Part shown: in pieces, positions 1-7,755 of the stretch
How positions within the stretch are numbered: the first letter of the stretch is position 1
Layout: each line of letters opens with the position of its first letter
NCBI GenBank assembly: GCA_945878385.1
Contig: CAMCTE010000040.1
Location: 1-15,666, forward strand
Length of the DNA: 15,666 nucleotides
Reading direction: 5' to 3'
DNA from: Azohydromonas lata NBRC 102462
Lineage (GTDB): Bacteria > Pseudomonadota > Gammaproteobacteria > Burkholderiales > Burkholderiaceae_C
Translations under genes and position numbers: made by a program
Notes under the pieces: generated by a model
What the model was told of the DNA's origin: nothing
The model's input: the letters and a program-made list of their open reading frames with translations, nothing else
Databases searched by the model: none

Positions 1-1
1 C

Positions 2-373
2 GGCCGCACGCAGGCGCTGGCCGCCTCGGCCATCGGTGTGGTGGTGGGCTTCTACGACGGCGTCTTCGGCCCGGGTACCGGCAGCTTCTTCGTGTTCGCC
101 ATGGTGCGGCTGCTGGGCTGGGATTTTCTGCACGCCTCGGCAGGTGCCAAGCTGCTCAATACGGCCACCAATGCCTCGGCCCTGGTGCTGTTCGCCTTCA
201 GCGGCCATGTGTGGTGGCAGTTGGCGGCCGTGATGGCCGTGGCCAATATGGTGGGCAGCCTGCTGGGCACGCGGCTGGCACTGCGGCACGGCTCGGCCCT
301 GATCCGTCGATTCTTCATCGGCGTGGTCACCCTGCTGATCTTCAAGACGGGCTACGATGCCTGGCTGGCCTGA
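2..373 (+). CDS. TSUP (TauE/SafE) family membrane transporter, C-terminal part
   Basis: This is the 3' end of a gene that begins before the window; 123 codons and the stop are visible. The protein is strongly hydrophobic, with glycine-rich helices typical of the TSUP (TauE/SafE, PF01925) family of anion or sulfite/organosulfonate exporters in the inner membrane. The segment GFYDGVFGPGTGSFF near the visible start matches the signature that opens the second half of YfcA-like members, followed by about three more membrane segments (roughly visible residues 55-75, 75-95 and 104-120). The substrate cannot be told from sequence. It is followed 12 bases later by an M20 peptidase gene whose ribosome binding site overlaps this stop, so the two are probably one operon. 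The family is seen in the sequence; the transport function is family knowledge. Confidence 0.85.
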   Translation, partial: GRTQALAASAIGVVVGFYDGVFGPGTGSFFVFAMVRLLGWDFLHASAGAKLLNTATNASALVLFAFSGHVWWQLAAVMAVANMVGSLLGTRLALRHGSALIRRFFIGVVTLLIFKTGYDAWLA

Positions 374-379
374 AGGAGG
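373..379 (+). promoter_or_regulatory. Strong Shine-Dalgarno of the M20 peptidase gene, overlapping the upstream stop
   Basis: AAGGAGG lies 6 bases before the ATG at 386 and shares its first base with the TGA stop (371-373) of the transporter gene. It is the best ribosome binding site in the window. It fixes the peptidase start and suggests translational coupling between the two genes. Confidence 0.8.
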
Positions 380-385
380 AAGAAC

Positions 386-1855
386 ATGAACGCACCCGAA
401 CGCCTGACCCTGCTCGAACCCACGGCGCTGCAGGGCTTTGCCGATGAACGCTGGGACCAGGCCATCGTGCCGGCCCTGCAGGACTACATCGCCATCCCCG
501 CCAAGAGCCCGATGTTCGACGCCCAGTGGGCGCAACAGGGCCTGCTGGACAAGGTGGCCCGCGACGCGGCGGCCTGGGTGGAATCGCGCAAGGTCGAAGG
601 CCTGAAGCTGGAGATCATCCGCCTGGAAGGCCGCACGCCCATCATCTTCTTCGAGGTGCCCGCGCGCGGCGCCAACACCAGCGGCCAGACGGTGCTGATG
701 TACGGCCATCTGGACAAGCAGCCCGAATTCAACGGCTGGCGTTCCGACCTGGGCCCCTGGGCGCCCAAGTTGGAAGACGGCAAGCTCTATGGCCGCGGGG
801 GCGCAGACGACGGCTACGCGGTGTATGCGGCCATCACCGCACTGGAGGCCCTGGACCGCCAAGGCGCCTCGCGCCCGCGCGTGGTCGGCCTGATCGAGAC
901 CTGCGAGGAAAGCGGCTCCTACGACCTGCCGGCCTACATCGAGGCGCTCAAGCCCCGCCTGGGCGATGTGAGCCTGGTGGTGTGCATGGACTCGGGCGCG
1001 GGCAACTACGAGCAGCTGTGGCTGACCACCAGCCTGCGCGGCATGGTCTCGGGCGTGCTGAAGGTGGAGATCCTCACCGAAGGCATCCACTCGGGTGACG
1101 CCAGTGGCCTGGTGCCTTCATCGTTTCGCATCCTGCGCCAGGTGCTGGACCGTCTGGAAGATGCCCGCACCGGCCACCTGCTGCCCGAGGGCTTCCATTG
1201 CGACATTCCCGCCGAGCGCGTGGCGCAGGCCCAGACCACCGCGGGCATCCTGGGTGATGAGGTGTGGAAGCGCTTCCCCTGGGCCTGCGGCGCCGACGGC
1301 ACCGCCGCCCTGCCCACCACCACCGACCCGGTGCAGGCCCTGCTCAACCGCACCTGGCGGCCCACGCTGTCGGTGGTGGGGGCCGACGGCTTTCCCGAAC
1401 TGAAGAACGCGGGCAATGTGCTGCGGCCCCACACCGCGTTCAAGTTGAGCCTGCGCCTGCCCCCGCTGGTGGACGGCAACGAGGCCGCGCTGCGCCTGAA
1501 GGCCCTGCTGGAAGACAACGCGCCCTACAACGCCAAGGTCACCTTCGCGCCGGACGGGCGCGCCGGCGCCTTCGGCGCGACCGGCTGGAACGCGCCCGAC
1601 ATCGCCCCGTGGCTGATGAAGGCGCTGGACGGCGCTTCGCGCACGCACTATGGCGCGCCGGTGGGCTTCATCGGCCAAGGCGGCACCATCCCACTGATGA
1701 GCATGCTGGGCAAGGGCTTCCCCAAGGCGCAGATGATGGTGTGCGGCGTGCTGGGCCCCAAGAGCAATGCGCACGGGCCCAACGAGTTCCTCCATGTGCC
1801 CTATGCCAAACGCCTGACGGCCTCGGTGGCGCAGGTGATGGCAGCGCACCCTTGA
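386..1855 (+). CDS. M20 family metallopeptidase (dipeptidase-like)
   Basis: A 489-residue protein of the M20 zinc peptidase family, most like the CNDP/carnosinase-type dipeptidases, probably cytoplasmic because no signal peptide is visible. The two-zinc site can be read in order: H108 and D110 in MYGHLDKQP, bridging D141 in GRGGADDGY, general base E174 and ligand E175 in ETCEESGS, D202 in CMDSG, and H463 in SNAHGPNE. The segment around residues 215-400 fits the lid or dimerisation domain. One variation is that the DD motif is followed by GY, where many members have DDKG. Length is normal for the family. The start at 386 has a perfect AAGGAGG 6 bases upstream. It likely hydrolyses small peptides, but the substrate is not deducible. 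It runs convergently into the amgK-like gene with 36 bases between stops and no clear terminator. Confidence 0.9.
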   Translation: MNAPERLTLLEPTALQGFADERWDQAIVPALQDYIAIPAKSPMFDAQWAQQGLLDKVARDAAAWVESRKVEGLKLEIIRLEGRTPIIFFEVPARGANTSGQTVLMYGHLDKQPEFNGWRSDLGPWAPKLEDGKLYGRGGADDGYAVYAAITALEALDRQGASRPRVVGLIETCEESGSYDLPAYIEALKPRLGDVSLVVCMDSGAGNYEQLWLTTSLRGMVSGVLKVEILTEGIHSGDASGLVPSSFRILRQVLDRLEDARTGHLLPEGFHCDIPAERVAQAQTTAGILGDEVWKRFPWACGADGTAALPTTTDPVQALLNRTWRPTLSVVGADGFPELKNAGNVLRPHTAFKLSLRLPPLVDGNEAALRLKALLEDNAPYNAKVTFAPDGRAGAFGATGWNAPDIAPWLMKALDGASRTHYGAPVGFIGQGGTIPLMSMLGKGFPKAQMMVCGVLGPKSNAHGPNEFLHVPYAKRLTASVAQVMAAHP

Positions 1856-1891
1856 ACTGTCGCCGGCCCTCTGGGTGTGCCGGGGTGGGGC

Positions 1892-2965
1892 TCAGCGCAG
1901 TGTGTAGCCCTGCTCCAGCGCGAAGCCCGACAGCGGCTCGATGAGCGGCAGCAGCGGCGCCAATTCGCGGTAGCGCAACACCACCTTGGTGGCGTAGGCG
2001 AAGAAGCGCGGCAGGTCCTGTGCGTAGCGGGCCTTGCCGTCGCGGTGCTTCAAGCGGCAGAAGATGCCCAGCACCTTCAGGTGCCGCTGAAGGCCCATCC
2101 ATTCCAGGGCGCGCCAGAACTCACCGAAATCATCCTGCACCGGCACGCCGGCATCGCGGGCCTGTTGCCAGTACCGCACGGCCCAGTCGATCTCGCGCTC
2201 TTCGTCCCAGCTGATGAAGGCGTCGCGCAGCATGGAGGCTGCGTCGTAGGTGATGGGCCCGCGCACCGCGTCCTGGAAGTCCAGGATGCCCAGTTGTTCG
2301 CCGCACACCATCAGGTTGCGCGGCATCCAGTCGCGGTGCACCGCCACCAAGGGCTGGGCCAGCGCGCTGTCGATCAGCCGCGCCGTCACCCGGTCCCAGG
2401 CCTTTTGCTGGGCCTCATTCCAGGTTTGGCCGAACTCGCGGCCCACGCACCACTCGGGAAACAGGTCCAATTCACGGCGCAGCAGGGCCTCGTCATAGGC
2501 CGGCCATTCGCCCGGGTCCATCCGCTGTTGCCACTGCACCAGCGCGCTGCCCACGCGGCGCATCAGGGCGTCGGCCATCGAAGGGTCGCCCTGCTCTTCA
2601 GACCGCTGCAGCATGGGCAGCAGCAGGCCACGGCCCAGGTCGCTGAGCAGCACGAAACCCTGCGTTTCGTCAGCGGCCAGCACCTGCGGGCCATGCAGGC
2701 CAGCCGCCTGCATTTGGCGAGCCAGCCGCACGAAGGGCACCACGTCTTCCAGGGGCGGCGGCGCGTCCATGACGATCCCGCTGCCCGACGGCCCCTGCTG
2801 CAGGCGCAGGTAGCGCCGGAAGCTGGCATCGGCCGAGGCGGGCTGCAGCGTGTGGGGGCGCAGGTCCATGGGCCCGACCCATGAGGCAAGCCACTGTTCG
2901 AAGGCCGCGTGGCGGGCGGGGTCGGCCCAAGAGACCGGGGCCGGAGCAGAAGAAGGTTCGGTCAT
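1892..2965 (-). CDS. amgK: AmgK-like N-acetylmuramate/N-acetylglucosamine 1-kinase (APH family)
   Basis: A 357-residue protein of the aminoglycoside phosphotransferase/choline kinase fold. The Brenner-type catalytic motif HRDWMPRN (H210-N217, catalytic D212) and the metal-binding DFQDA (D229-A233) are intact. The N-lobe holds the ASFRRYLRL strand near residues 47-55, and LLSDLGRG lies at 106-113. In Pseudomonas and many betaproteobacteria a protein of this type next to lptD is AmgK, the anomeric kinase that phosphorylates MurNAc or GlcNAc at C1. MurU then makes UDP-MurNAc, by-passing de novo synthesis and conferring fosfomycin tolerance. The neighbouring lptD supports this call. The usual downstream murU is absent here; the next gene is a convergent peptidase. 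The start ATG is only 32 bases from the lptD ATG on the other strand. An alternative is a generic phosphotransferase of unknown substrate. Confidence 0.82.
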   Translation of the reverse strand: MTEPSSAPAPVSWADPARHAAFEQWLASWVGPMDLRPHTLQPASADASFRRYLRLQQGPSGSGIVMDAPPPLEDVVPFVRLARQMQAAGLHGPQVLAADETQGFVLLSDLGRGLLLPMLQRSEEQGDPSMADALMRRVGSALVQWQQRMDPGEWPAYDEALLRRELDLFPEWCVGREFGQTWNEAQQKAWDRVTARLIDSALAQPLVAVHRDWMPRNLMVCGEQLGILDFQDAVRGPITYDAASMLRDAFISWDEEREIDWAVRYWQQARDAGVPVQDDFGEFWRALEWMGLQRHLKVLGIFCRLKHRDGKARYAQDLPRFFAYATKVVLRYRELAPLLPLIEPLSGFALEQGYTLR

Positions 2966-2997
2966 GGCGGGGTGGCTAAACTCAGTCGATTCTAGTG

Positions 2998-5460
2998 ATG
3001 AGCCCTACCGCCCCCCGCCTGCACCCTGCCCGCGCCTGCTCCCCGGTGGCTGCGGGCGTGGCCCTGCTGTTGCTGAACCTGCTGGCCGGGTACGGCAGAC
3101 CTGCCGGCGCGCAGCCGCGGCCGCCTGCGGTGGCCCCGCGTGAAGCGACGGTGCTGGAGGCCCAGACCCTGCAGGGCGCACCCGGCGGCACCACCGAGGC
3201 GCGCGGCCAGGTTCGCCTGGGGCAGGGCGCGGTTCGGATGGACGCGCCGGAACTGGTCTACGACGCAGCCCGCAGCGTGGTCCTGATTCAGGGTGGTGGC
3301 GTTCGCTGGGCCCGCGGGCGCGACCTGCTGCAGGGCGAATCGGGCGAATTCGACTTGGACCGCACGGCCGGCGAGTTCCGGCTGCCGCGCTTTTTCTTCG
3401 GGCTTTCGATGGCCGGAGGCAGCGGGTCGGTGCTGCGGGTACTGGACGGCGACCGCATGGAAATCCGCGATGCGCGGTTGACCAGTTGCCTGGCCGATGA
3501 GGCGGGACGCCCCATGCGCGAGGCCGGGGCACGGCCCGGCGTGACGCGAGCCCCTGAGGCACTGCCTGCATTGGCGGCCGACTCCCTGCGCGCGTTGGAG
3601 CAACTCGCGGCTTCACCGGCCCTGCCGGTGCCGCCACGCGCCGACGACTCACCGGGCTGGGAACTGCGCAGCCCGCGCATCCTGCTGGACTTCGAGCGCC
3701 AGGAAGGCCTGGCCGAAAACGCGCAGCTGCGCTTCCAGGGCCTGCCGCTGCTGTTGCTGCCGCGGCTGAGCTTCCCCTTGGGCGACGCCCGGCGCAGCGG
3801 CTGGCTGCCACCCACGGCCCGCGCCGATACGCGCAGCGGCTTTGAGGTGAGCGCGCCTTACTACTTCAACCTGGCTCCCCACTACGACGCCACGGTGACG
3901 CCGGTGCTGGCCACGCGGCGCGGGCCCGCGGTGGAGTTGGAGTGGCGCCAGATGGGCCTGACCCAGGCCGGGCTGCTGCAAGTGCACCAGGTGCCCTTGG
4001 ACCAGGAGCGGGAACGATCGCGCCACGCGGTGTACTGGCAACAGCGGTGGGCGGCATCGGGCTTGCAACTCAGCACCGAAGGGCTGCGGGTGTCCGACGA
4101 CGACTACTGGAAAGACTTCGACCACACGCAGACCTTTCAGCGCCGCACCTTCAGTGTGCTCAACCTGGGCGAAGCCCCCAGTGCCGAACGCAGCCAGGCC
4201 AACCTGCAGCCGCGCCTGTTGGCGCAGACGGCACAAGCGGAGCGCCCCTGGCAATGGGGTGCAGCCGCCGGCCTGGCCTATGCCCGCGTGCAGCACTGGC
4301 AAGTGCTGCAGGGCACCGACCCCAACGGCGCCTTCATTTCGCCCTTCCAGCGCAGCCCACAGGTGGGCGTGACGGCGATGGCCCCGCTGTGGGGAGGGAT
4401 GGACCTCGCGCTGGAAACCGAGGTGAACCGCTTCACCCGACCGGACATGGCCTTGGACCTGGCACCCCAACTGCGCAACGGCCAGCGCTGGCACGCACTG
4501 GCCAGCGTGAGCCGCCCATGGATCGGGCCGGCCGGCTGGCTGATTCCCAAACTCAGCCTAAACGCTGCGAGTTACCGCTTGGAGGCCGCCAGCGCCGCAG
4601 CAGTTGCCTTGGGCAGCGATGCCTTGTCGCGCACCATTCCCACCCTGAGCGTGGACGGAGGCCTGAATTTCGAGCGCCGCTGGAGTCTTTCACAACGGCC
4701 ACTGGTGCAGACGCTCGAGCCCCGCCTGGTGTACGTGAATACGCCCATGCGCGACCAGCGCGAATTGCCCAACTTCGACGCGGCCCCCAAGGAGTTCAAC
4801 AGCACCTCCATCTTCAGTGAAAACGCGTTCTCCGGGATCGACCGGGTGTCCGACGCGCACCAGGTGACGATGGGCATGACCACGCGAACGCTGGACTCGG
4901 CATCGGGTGCCGAATTCGTCAGAGGCTCGATTGCGCAGCGTGTGCAGTTTCGCGACCAAACCACCACCCCCGCAGGGACGGTGGCCAACCAGCGCCTTTC
5001 GGATGTGCTGATGGCGGCCACCGTGGGCCTGAGCCCAAACTGGGGATTGGATGGCACCGTGCAGTACAACCCCGACCTGGCACGCACCACCCGCTCGGTG
5101 CTGACGATGCGCTACCAGCCGCGCCTGAACACCACGCTGCTGGCCTCTTACCGCTACGCGCGCGACTTGGCCGAAACCGTGGAACTGCGGGCCAATTGGC
5201 CGTTGTGGACCCGCACCACCGGCACCGGCAGCAACGACTGCACACTGCTGGTGACGGGAGCCTCGCGGCTGAACTACAACACGCGGGAAGGCCGCCTGGC
5301 CGACAGCCTGGCGGGTTTGGAGATGGATGCCGGGTGCTGGATCATGCGGCTGGGGATGCAGCGGCAATCCACGGGCGTTACCGAAGTGGTCACCCGGCTG
5401 ATCTTCCAGTTGGAGCTTTCGGGCCTGACCCGTTCGCGGGCCAATCCGCTGCGTTTCTAG
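2998..5460 (+). CDS. lptD: LPS assembly outer-membrane protein LptD
   Basis: An 820-residue outer-membrane beta-barrel that, with LptE, inserts LPS in the outer leaflet. A signal peptide is visible (hydrophobic core about residues 18-31, probable cut after AGA38). The OstA/LptA-like beta-jellyroll domain spans about 45-140 and the barrel runs to the C-terminus, with typical segments such as RRSGWLPPT, SAPYYFNLAPHYDATVTP and QTLEPRLVYVNTP. Cysteines after the signal peptide are C164, C748 and C780. C164 (LTSCLAD) and C780 (AGCWIMRLG) align with E. coli C173 and C725, while counterparts of C31 and C724 are missing. Between C164 and W221 there are 56 residues where E. coli has about 7; the extra is rich in Ala, Pro and Arg. 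ATG 2998 is preceded directly by an in-frame GTG at 2995, and neither has a clear ribosome binding site. First gene of lptD-surA-rsmA. Confidence 0.95.
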   Translation: MSPTAPRLHPARACSPVAAGVALLLLNLLAGYGRPAGAQPRPPAVAPREATVLEAQTLQGAPGGTTEARGQVRLGQGAVRMDAPELVYDAARSVVLIQGGGVRWARGRDLLQGESGEFDLDRTAGEFRLPRFFFGLSMAGGSGSVLRVLDGDRMEIRDARLTSCLADEAGRPMREAGARPGVTRAPEALPALAADSLRALEQLAASPALPVPPRADDSPGWELRSPRILLDFERQEGLAENAQLRFQGLPLLLLPRLSFPLGDARRSGWLPPTARADTRSGFEVSAPYYFNLAPHYDATVTPVLATRRGPAVELEWRQMGLTQAGLLQVHQVPLDQERERSRHAVYWQQRWAASGLQLSTEGLRVSDDDYWKDFDHTQTFQRRTFSVLNLGEAPSAERSQANLQPRLLAQTAQAERPWQWGAAAGLAYARVQHWQVLQGTDPNGAFISPFQRSPQVGVTAMAPLWGGMDLALETEVNRFTRPDMALDLAPQLRNGQRWHALASVSRPWIGPAGWLIPKLSLNAASYRLEAASAAAVALGSDALSRTIPTLSVDGGLNFERRWSLSQRPLVQTLEPRLVYVNTPMRDQRELPNFDAAPKEFNSTSIFSENAFSGIDRVSDAHQVTMGMTTRTLDSASGAEFVRGSIAQRVQFRDQTTTPAGTVANQRLSDVLMAATVGLSPNWGLDGTVQYNPDLARTTRSVLTMRYQPRLNTTLLASYRYARDLAETVELRANWPLWTRTTGTGSNDCTLLVTGASRLNYNTREGRLADSLAGLEMDAGCWIMRLGMQRQSTGVTEVVTRLIFQLELSGLTRSRANPLRF

Positions 5461-5491
5461 GCGCTGCCGCTTGCACGACAATACAGCCAAG

Positions 5492-6868
5492 ATGACCCAC
5501 CCTTCGAACCCTGGCCGCATGGCCCAATCGGCTGCCAAGGCCCCGTGGATGCTTGCAGCCGCGCTGTGGTGTGGCGCACCGCTGGCTTTGGTGCCGCCAG
5601 CATCGGCGCAAACCACCGCGCCCACCTCGGCCGTCAAGGCCCGCATGGCCGACTACATCGTGGCCGTGGTGAACCAGGAATCGGTGACGGCCTTCGAGGT
5701 GCGTCAACGCGTTCAACGCATCCAGGCCGAAGGGCAGCGCACCGGTGCCCGGATGCCCGAGGCTGCGCAACTCGAGCGCGAGGTGCTGGATTCCCTCATC
5801 GACGAACGCGCCATCCTGAGCCAGGCCCGCGAAGGCGGCATTCGGGTGGACGACGGCGATGTGGAGCGCGCGCTGGCCAACATCGCCGCGCAAAACCAGA
5901 TCTCGGTGGTGACCCTGCGCGACCGCATGGTCTCCGAGGGCATGGATTTCAACCGCTTCAGGGCCACGGTGCGCGAGCAGATCATCGTGGAGCGCATGCG
6001 CGAACGCGAGGTGTCCCAGCGCGTGCGCATCACCGACACCGAAGTGGAAGACTTCATCGAGAAGCAGCGCGGGCAGCGCGCCGGCGAAGTGGAATACAAC
6101 ATCGCGCAGATCCTGATTGCGGTGCCCGAAGGCGCTTCGGCAGCGGTGTTGGCCGAGCGCCGTGCACAGGCCGAAAGCGCGATGGCCCGGGTGCGCGGGG
6201 GTGAAGACTTTGCTGCAGTGGCCAAGGCGGTCTCGCAGGATGCCAACCGCGAGCGCGGCGGCGAAATCGGGTTGCGCCCGGCCGACCGCTTGCCCGACCT
6301 GTTCCTGGAAACCGTGCGGCCGCTGAGTGCCGGTGCACTGGTGCCCACCTTGGTGCGCAGCGGTGCGGGCTTTCATGTGCTCAAACTCGTCGAACGCCGC
6401 GAAGGATCCGCGTTCCGGGTCACCCAAACCCGAGCACGGCACATCCTGCTGCGCGTGAGCGACGCCAGCAACCGCGACGCCGCCGTGCGCCAGATGCGCG
6501 AATGGCGCACACAGATTGAACGCGGCACCCGCCGCTTCGAAGACATCGCCCGCGAACGGTCCGAAGATGGCAGCGCGCCGTCCGGTGGTGACTTGGGCTG
6601 GGCCAGCCCAGGCCAGTTCGTGCCCGAGTTTGAGCAGGCGATGACGGCGTTGCCGCCTGGCGGCTTGTCCGAGCCGGTGGTCTCTCGGTTTGGTGTGCAT
6701 TTGATTCAGGTGACCGAGCGCCGTGATGTGGCCCTGGACAACAAGCAACTGCGCGACCAGGCCCGTGCGGCACTGCGCGAGCAGAAGTTCGAGGAAGCCT
6801 ACGGCGAGTGGCTCAAGGAGATGCGGGCCCGCGCCTATGTGGAGCGCCGCGAGGCGCCGCAGCTCTAA
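5492..6868 (+). CDS. surA: Periplasmic chaperone and peptidyl-prolyl isomerase SurA
   Basis: A 458-residue periplasmic chaperone that escorts unfolded outer-membrane proteins, LptD among them, to the Bam complex. The order is classic: signal peptide (core about 19-36, probable cut after ASA39), SurA N-domain about 50-170 (starting at DYIVAVVNQESVTAFEV), parvulin domain 1 about 199-305 and parvulin domain 2 about 309-412 (RARHILLRV, GGDLGWASPGQFVPEFE), then a C-terminal helix. Domain 2 keeps the conserved parvulin motifs best, as usual for SurA. It lies 31 bases after lptD. The start is uncertain: ATG 5492 is chosen because it leaves a full n-region, but ATG 5519 would also give a good signal peptide, and a TTG at 5471 is in frame. 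None has a strong ribosome binding site, so translation is probably coupled to lptD. Confidence 0.95.
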   Translation: MTHPSNPGRMAQSAAKAPWMLAAALWCGAPLALVPPASAQTTAPTSAVKARMADYIVAVVNQESVTAFEVRQRVQRIQAEGQRTGARMPEAAQLEREVLDSLIDERAILSQAREGGIRVDDGDVERALANIAAQNQISVVTLRDRMVSEGMDFNRFRATVREQIIVERMREREVSQRVRITDTEVEDFIEKQRGQRAGEVEYNIAQILIAVPEGASAAVLAERRAQAESAMARVRGGEDFAAVAKAVSQDANRERGGEIGLRPADRLPDLFLETVRPLSAGALVPTLVRSGAGFHVLKLVERREGSAFRVTQTRARHILLRVSDASNRDAAVRQMREWRTQIERGTRRFEDIARERSEDGSAPSGGDLGWASPGQFVPEFEQAMTALPPGGLSEPVVSRFGVHLIQVTERRDVALDNKQLRDQARAALREQKFEEAYGEWLKEMRARAYVERREAPQL

Positions 6869-6877
6869 GCCCGCGGC

Positions 6878-7666
6878 ATGGGGCATGTCGCACGCAAGCG
6901 CTTCGGCCAGCACTTTCTGGCCGACTCGGGGGTGATTGACGACATCGTACGGGCCATTGGGCCCGAGCCCGGTCAGGCACTGGTGGAGATTGGTCCTGGC
7001 CTGGGCGCCCTGACTGCCCCGCTGCTGCAGCGCTGCAAGGCGATGACCGTGGTTGAACTGGACCGCGATCTGGCCGCGAGGCTGCGCAAGCGCGACGGCC
7101 TGACGGTGGTGCAAGCCGATGTGCTGACGGTGGATTTCGGCGGCTTGGCCGATGCAGCCGGCCAGGCCCTGCGCGTGGTGGGCAACCTGCCCTACAACAT
7201 CTCCACGCCCATCCTGTTTGCCCTGCTGCCCTGGGCGCACCGCATTCAGGACCAGCACTTCATGCTGCAAAAGGAGGTGGTGGACCGCATGGCCGCGCGC
7301 CCGCAGACCGGCGACTATGGGCGCCTGTCGGTGATGCTGCAGTGGCGTTACGAGGTGGAGGCGCTGCTGGATGTGCCGCCCGAGGCCTTCGACCCGCCGC
7401 CGCGGGTGGATTCCACCGTGGTGCGCCTGCTGCCGCGGCCCGATGCCGCACCGGTGGACCCCGGCCTTTTCGAGGAGATGGTGCAGGTGGCGTTTTCGCA
7501 GCGGCGCAAGCTGCTGCGGCACACGCTGGGGCGCTGGATCGAAGCCCGTGGCTCTGACTTGCCCTTCGATTTGCAGCGCCGAGCCGAAGAAGTGCCGGTG
7601 GCCGAGTTTGTGGCCTTGGCACTGGCCGCAGGTGCGGCCGCAACCCCAGGCGTGGCCCCGACCTGA
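6878..7666 (+). CDS. rsmA: 16S rRNA dimethyladenosine transferase RsmA (KsgA)
   Basis: A 262-residue SAM-dependent methyltransferase that dimethylates two adjacent adenines (A1518 and A1519, E. coli numbering) in the 3' hairpin of 16S rRNA during 30S maturation. The opening ARKRFGQHFL (residues 5-14) is the family hallmark. The SAM loop EIGPGLG is at 37-43, the acidic ribose-binding E60 is in VVELD, D81 is in QADVL, and the catalytic NLPYNIS is at 103-109. The C-terminal helical domain with SQRRKLLRHTL is present. Length is normal. It begins 9 bases after surA. The pdxA gene that often lies between surA and rsmA is missing. The gene is followed by a strong terminator, so it is the last of the operon. 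Confidence 0.96.
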   Translation: MGHVARKRFGQHFLADSGVIDDIVRAIGPEPGQALVEIGPGLGALTAPLLQRCKAMTVVELDRDLAARLRKRDGLTVVQADVLTVDFGGLADAAGQALRVVGNLPYNISTPILFALLPWAHRIQDQHFMLQKEVVDRMAARPQTGDYGRLSVMLQWRYEVEALLDVPPEAFDPPPRVDSTVVRLLPRPDAAPVDPGLFEEMVQVAFSQRRKLLRHTLGRWIEARGSDLPFDLQRRAEEVPVAEFVALALAAGAAATPGVAPT

Positions 7667-7691
7667 GGCCCCGAAACACCTTGCACCAAGC

Positions 7692-7720
7692 AAAACGGCC
7701 GGTGTCACCGGCCGTTTTTT
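7692..7720. terminator. Bidirectional Rho-independent terminator between rsmA and the barstar gene
   Basis: AAAACGGCCGG, a TGTCA loop and CCGGCCGTTTT form an 11-bp stem with a T-run of six on the plus strand. Read on the minus strand the same stem ends in TTTT and is preceded by a run of A. It sits 25 bases after the rsmA stop and 35 bases from the barstar stop, so it can end both converging transcripts. Confidence 0.9.
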
Positions 7721-7755
7721 CGTGCCGGGCCACAGGCGCCCGGGCGATGCCCCGC

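Noticed and set aside
1856..1891. Possible hairpin CCGGC/GCCGG between the converging peptidase and amgK genes
   Set aside because: The stem is only 5 bp with a long loop and no T-run on either strand.
1877..2884. A 335-codon plus-strand open frame opposite amgK
   Set aside because: The minus strand carries the kinase catalytic motifs; this frame has no recognisable features.
5540..5612. Lipoprotein signal in SurA because of a cysteine in its signal peptide
   Set aside because: The residues before the cysteine (ALWC) do not fit a lipobox, and the ASA cleavage site lies further on.
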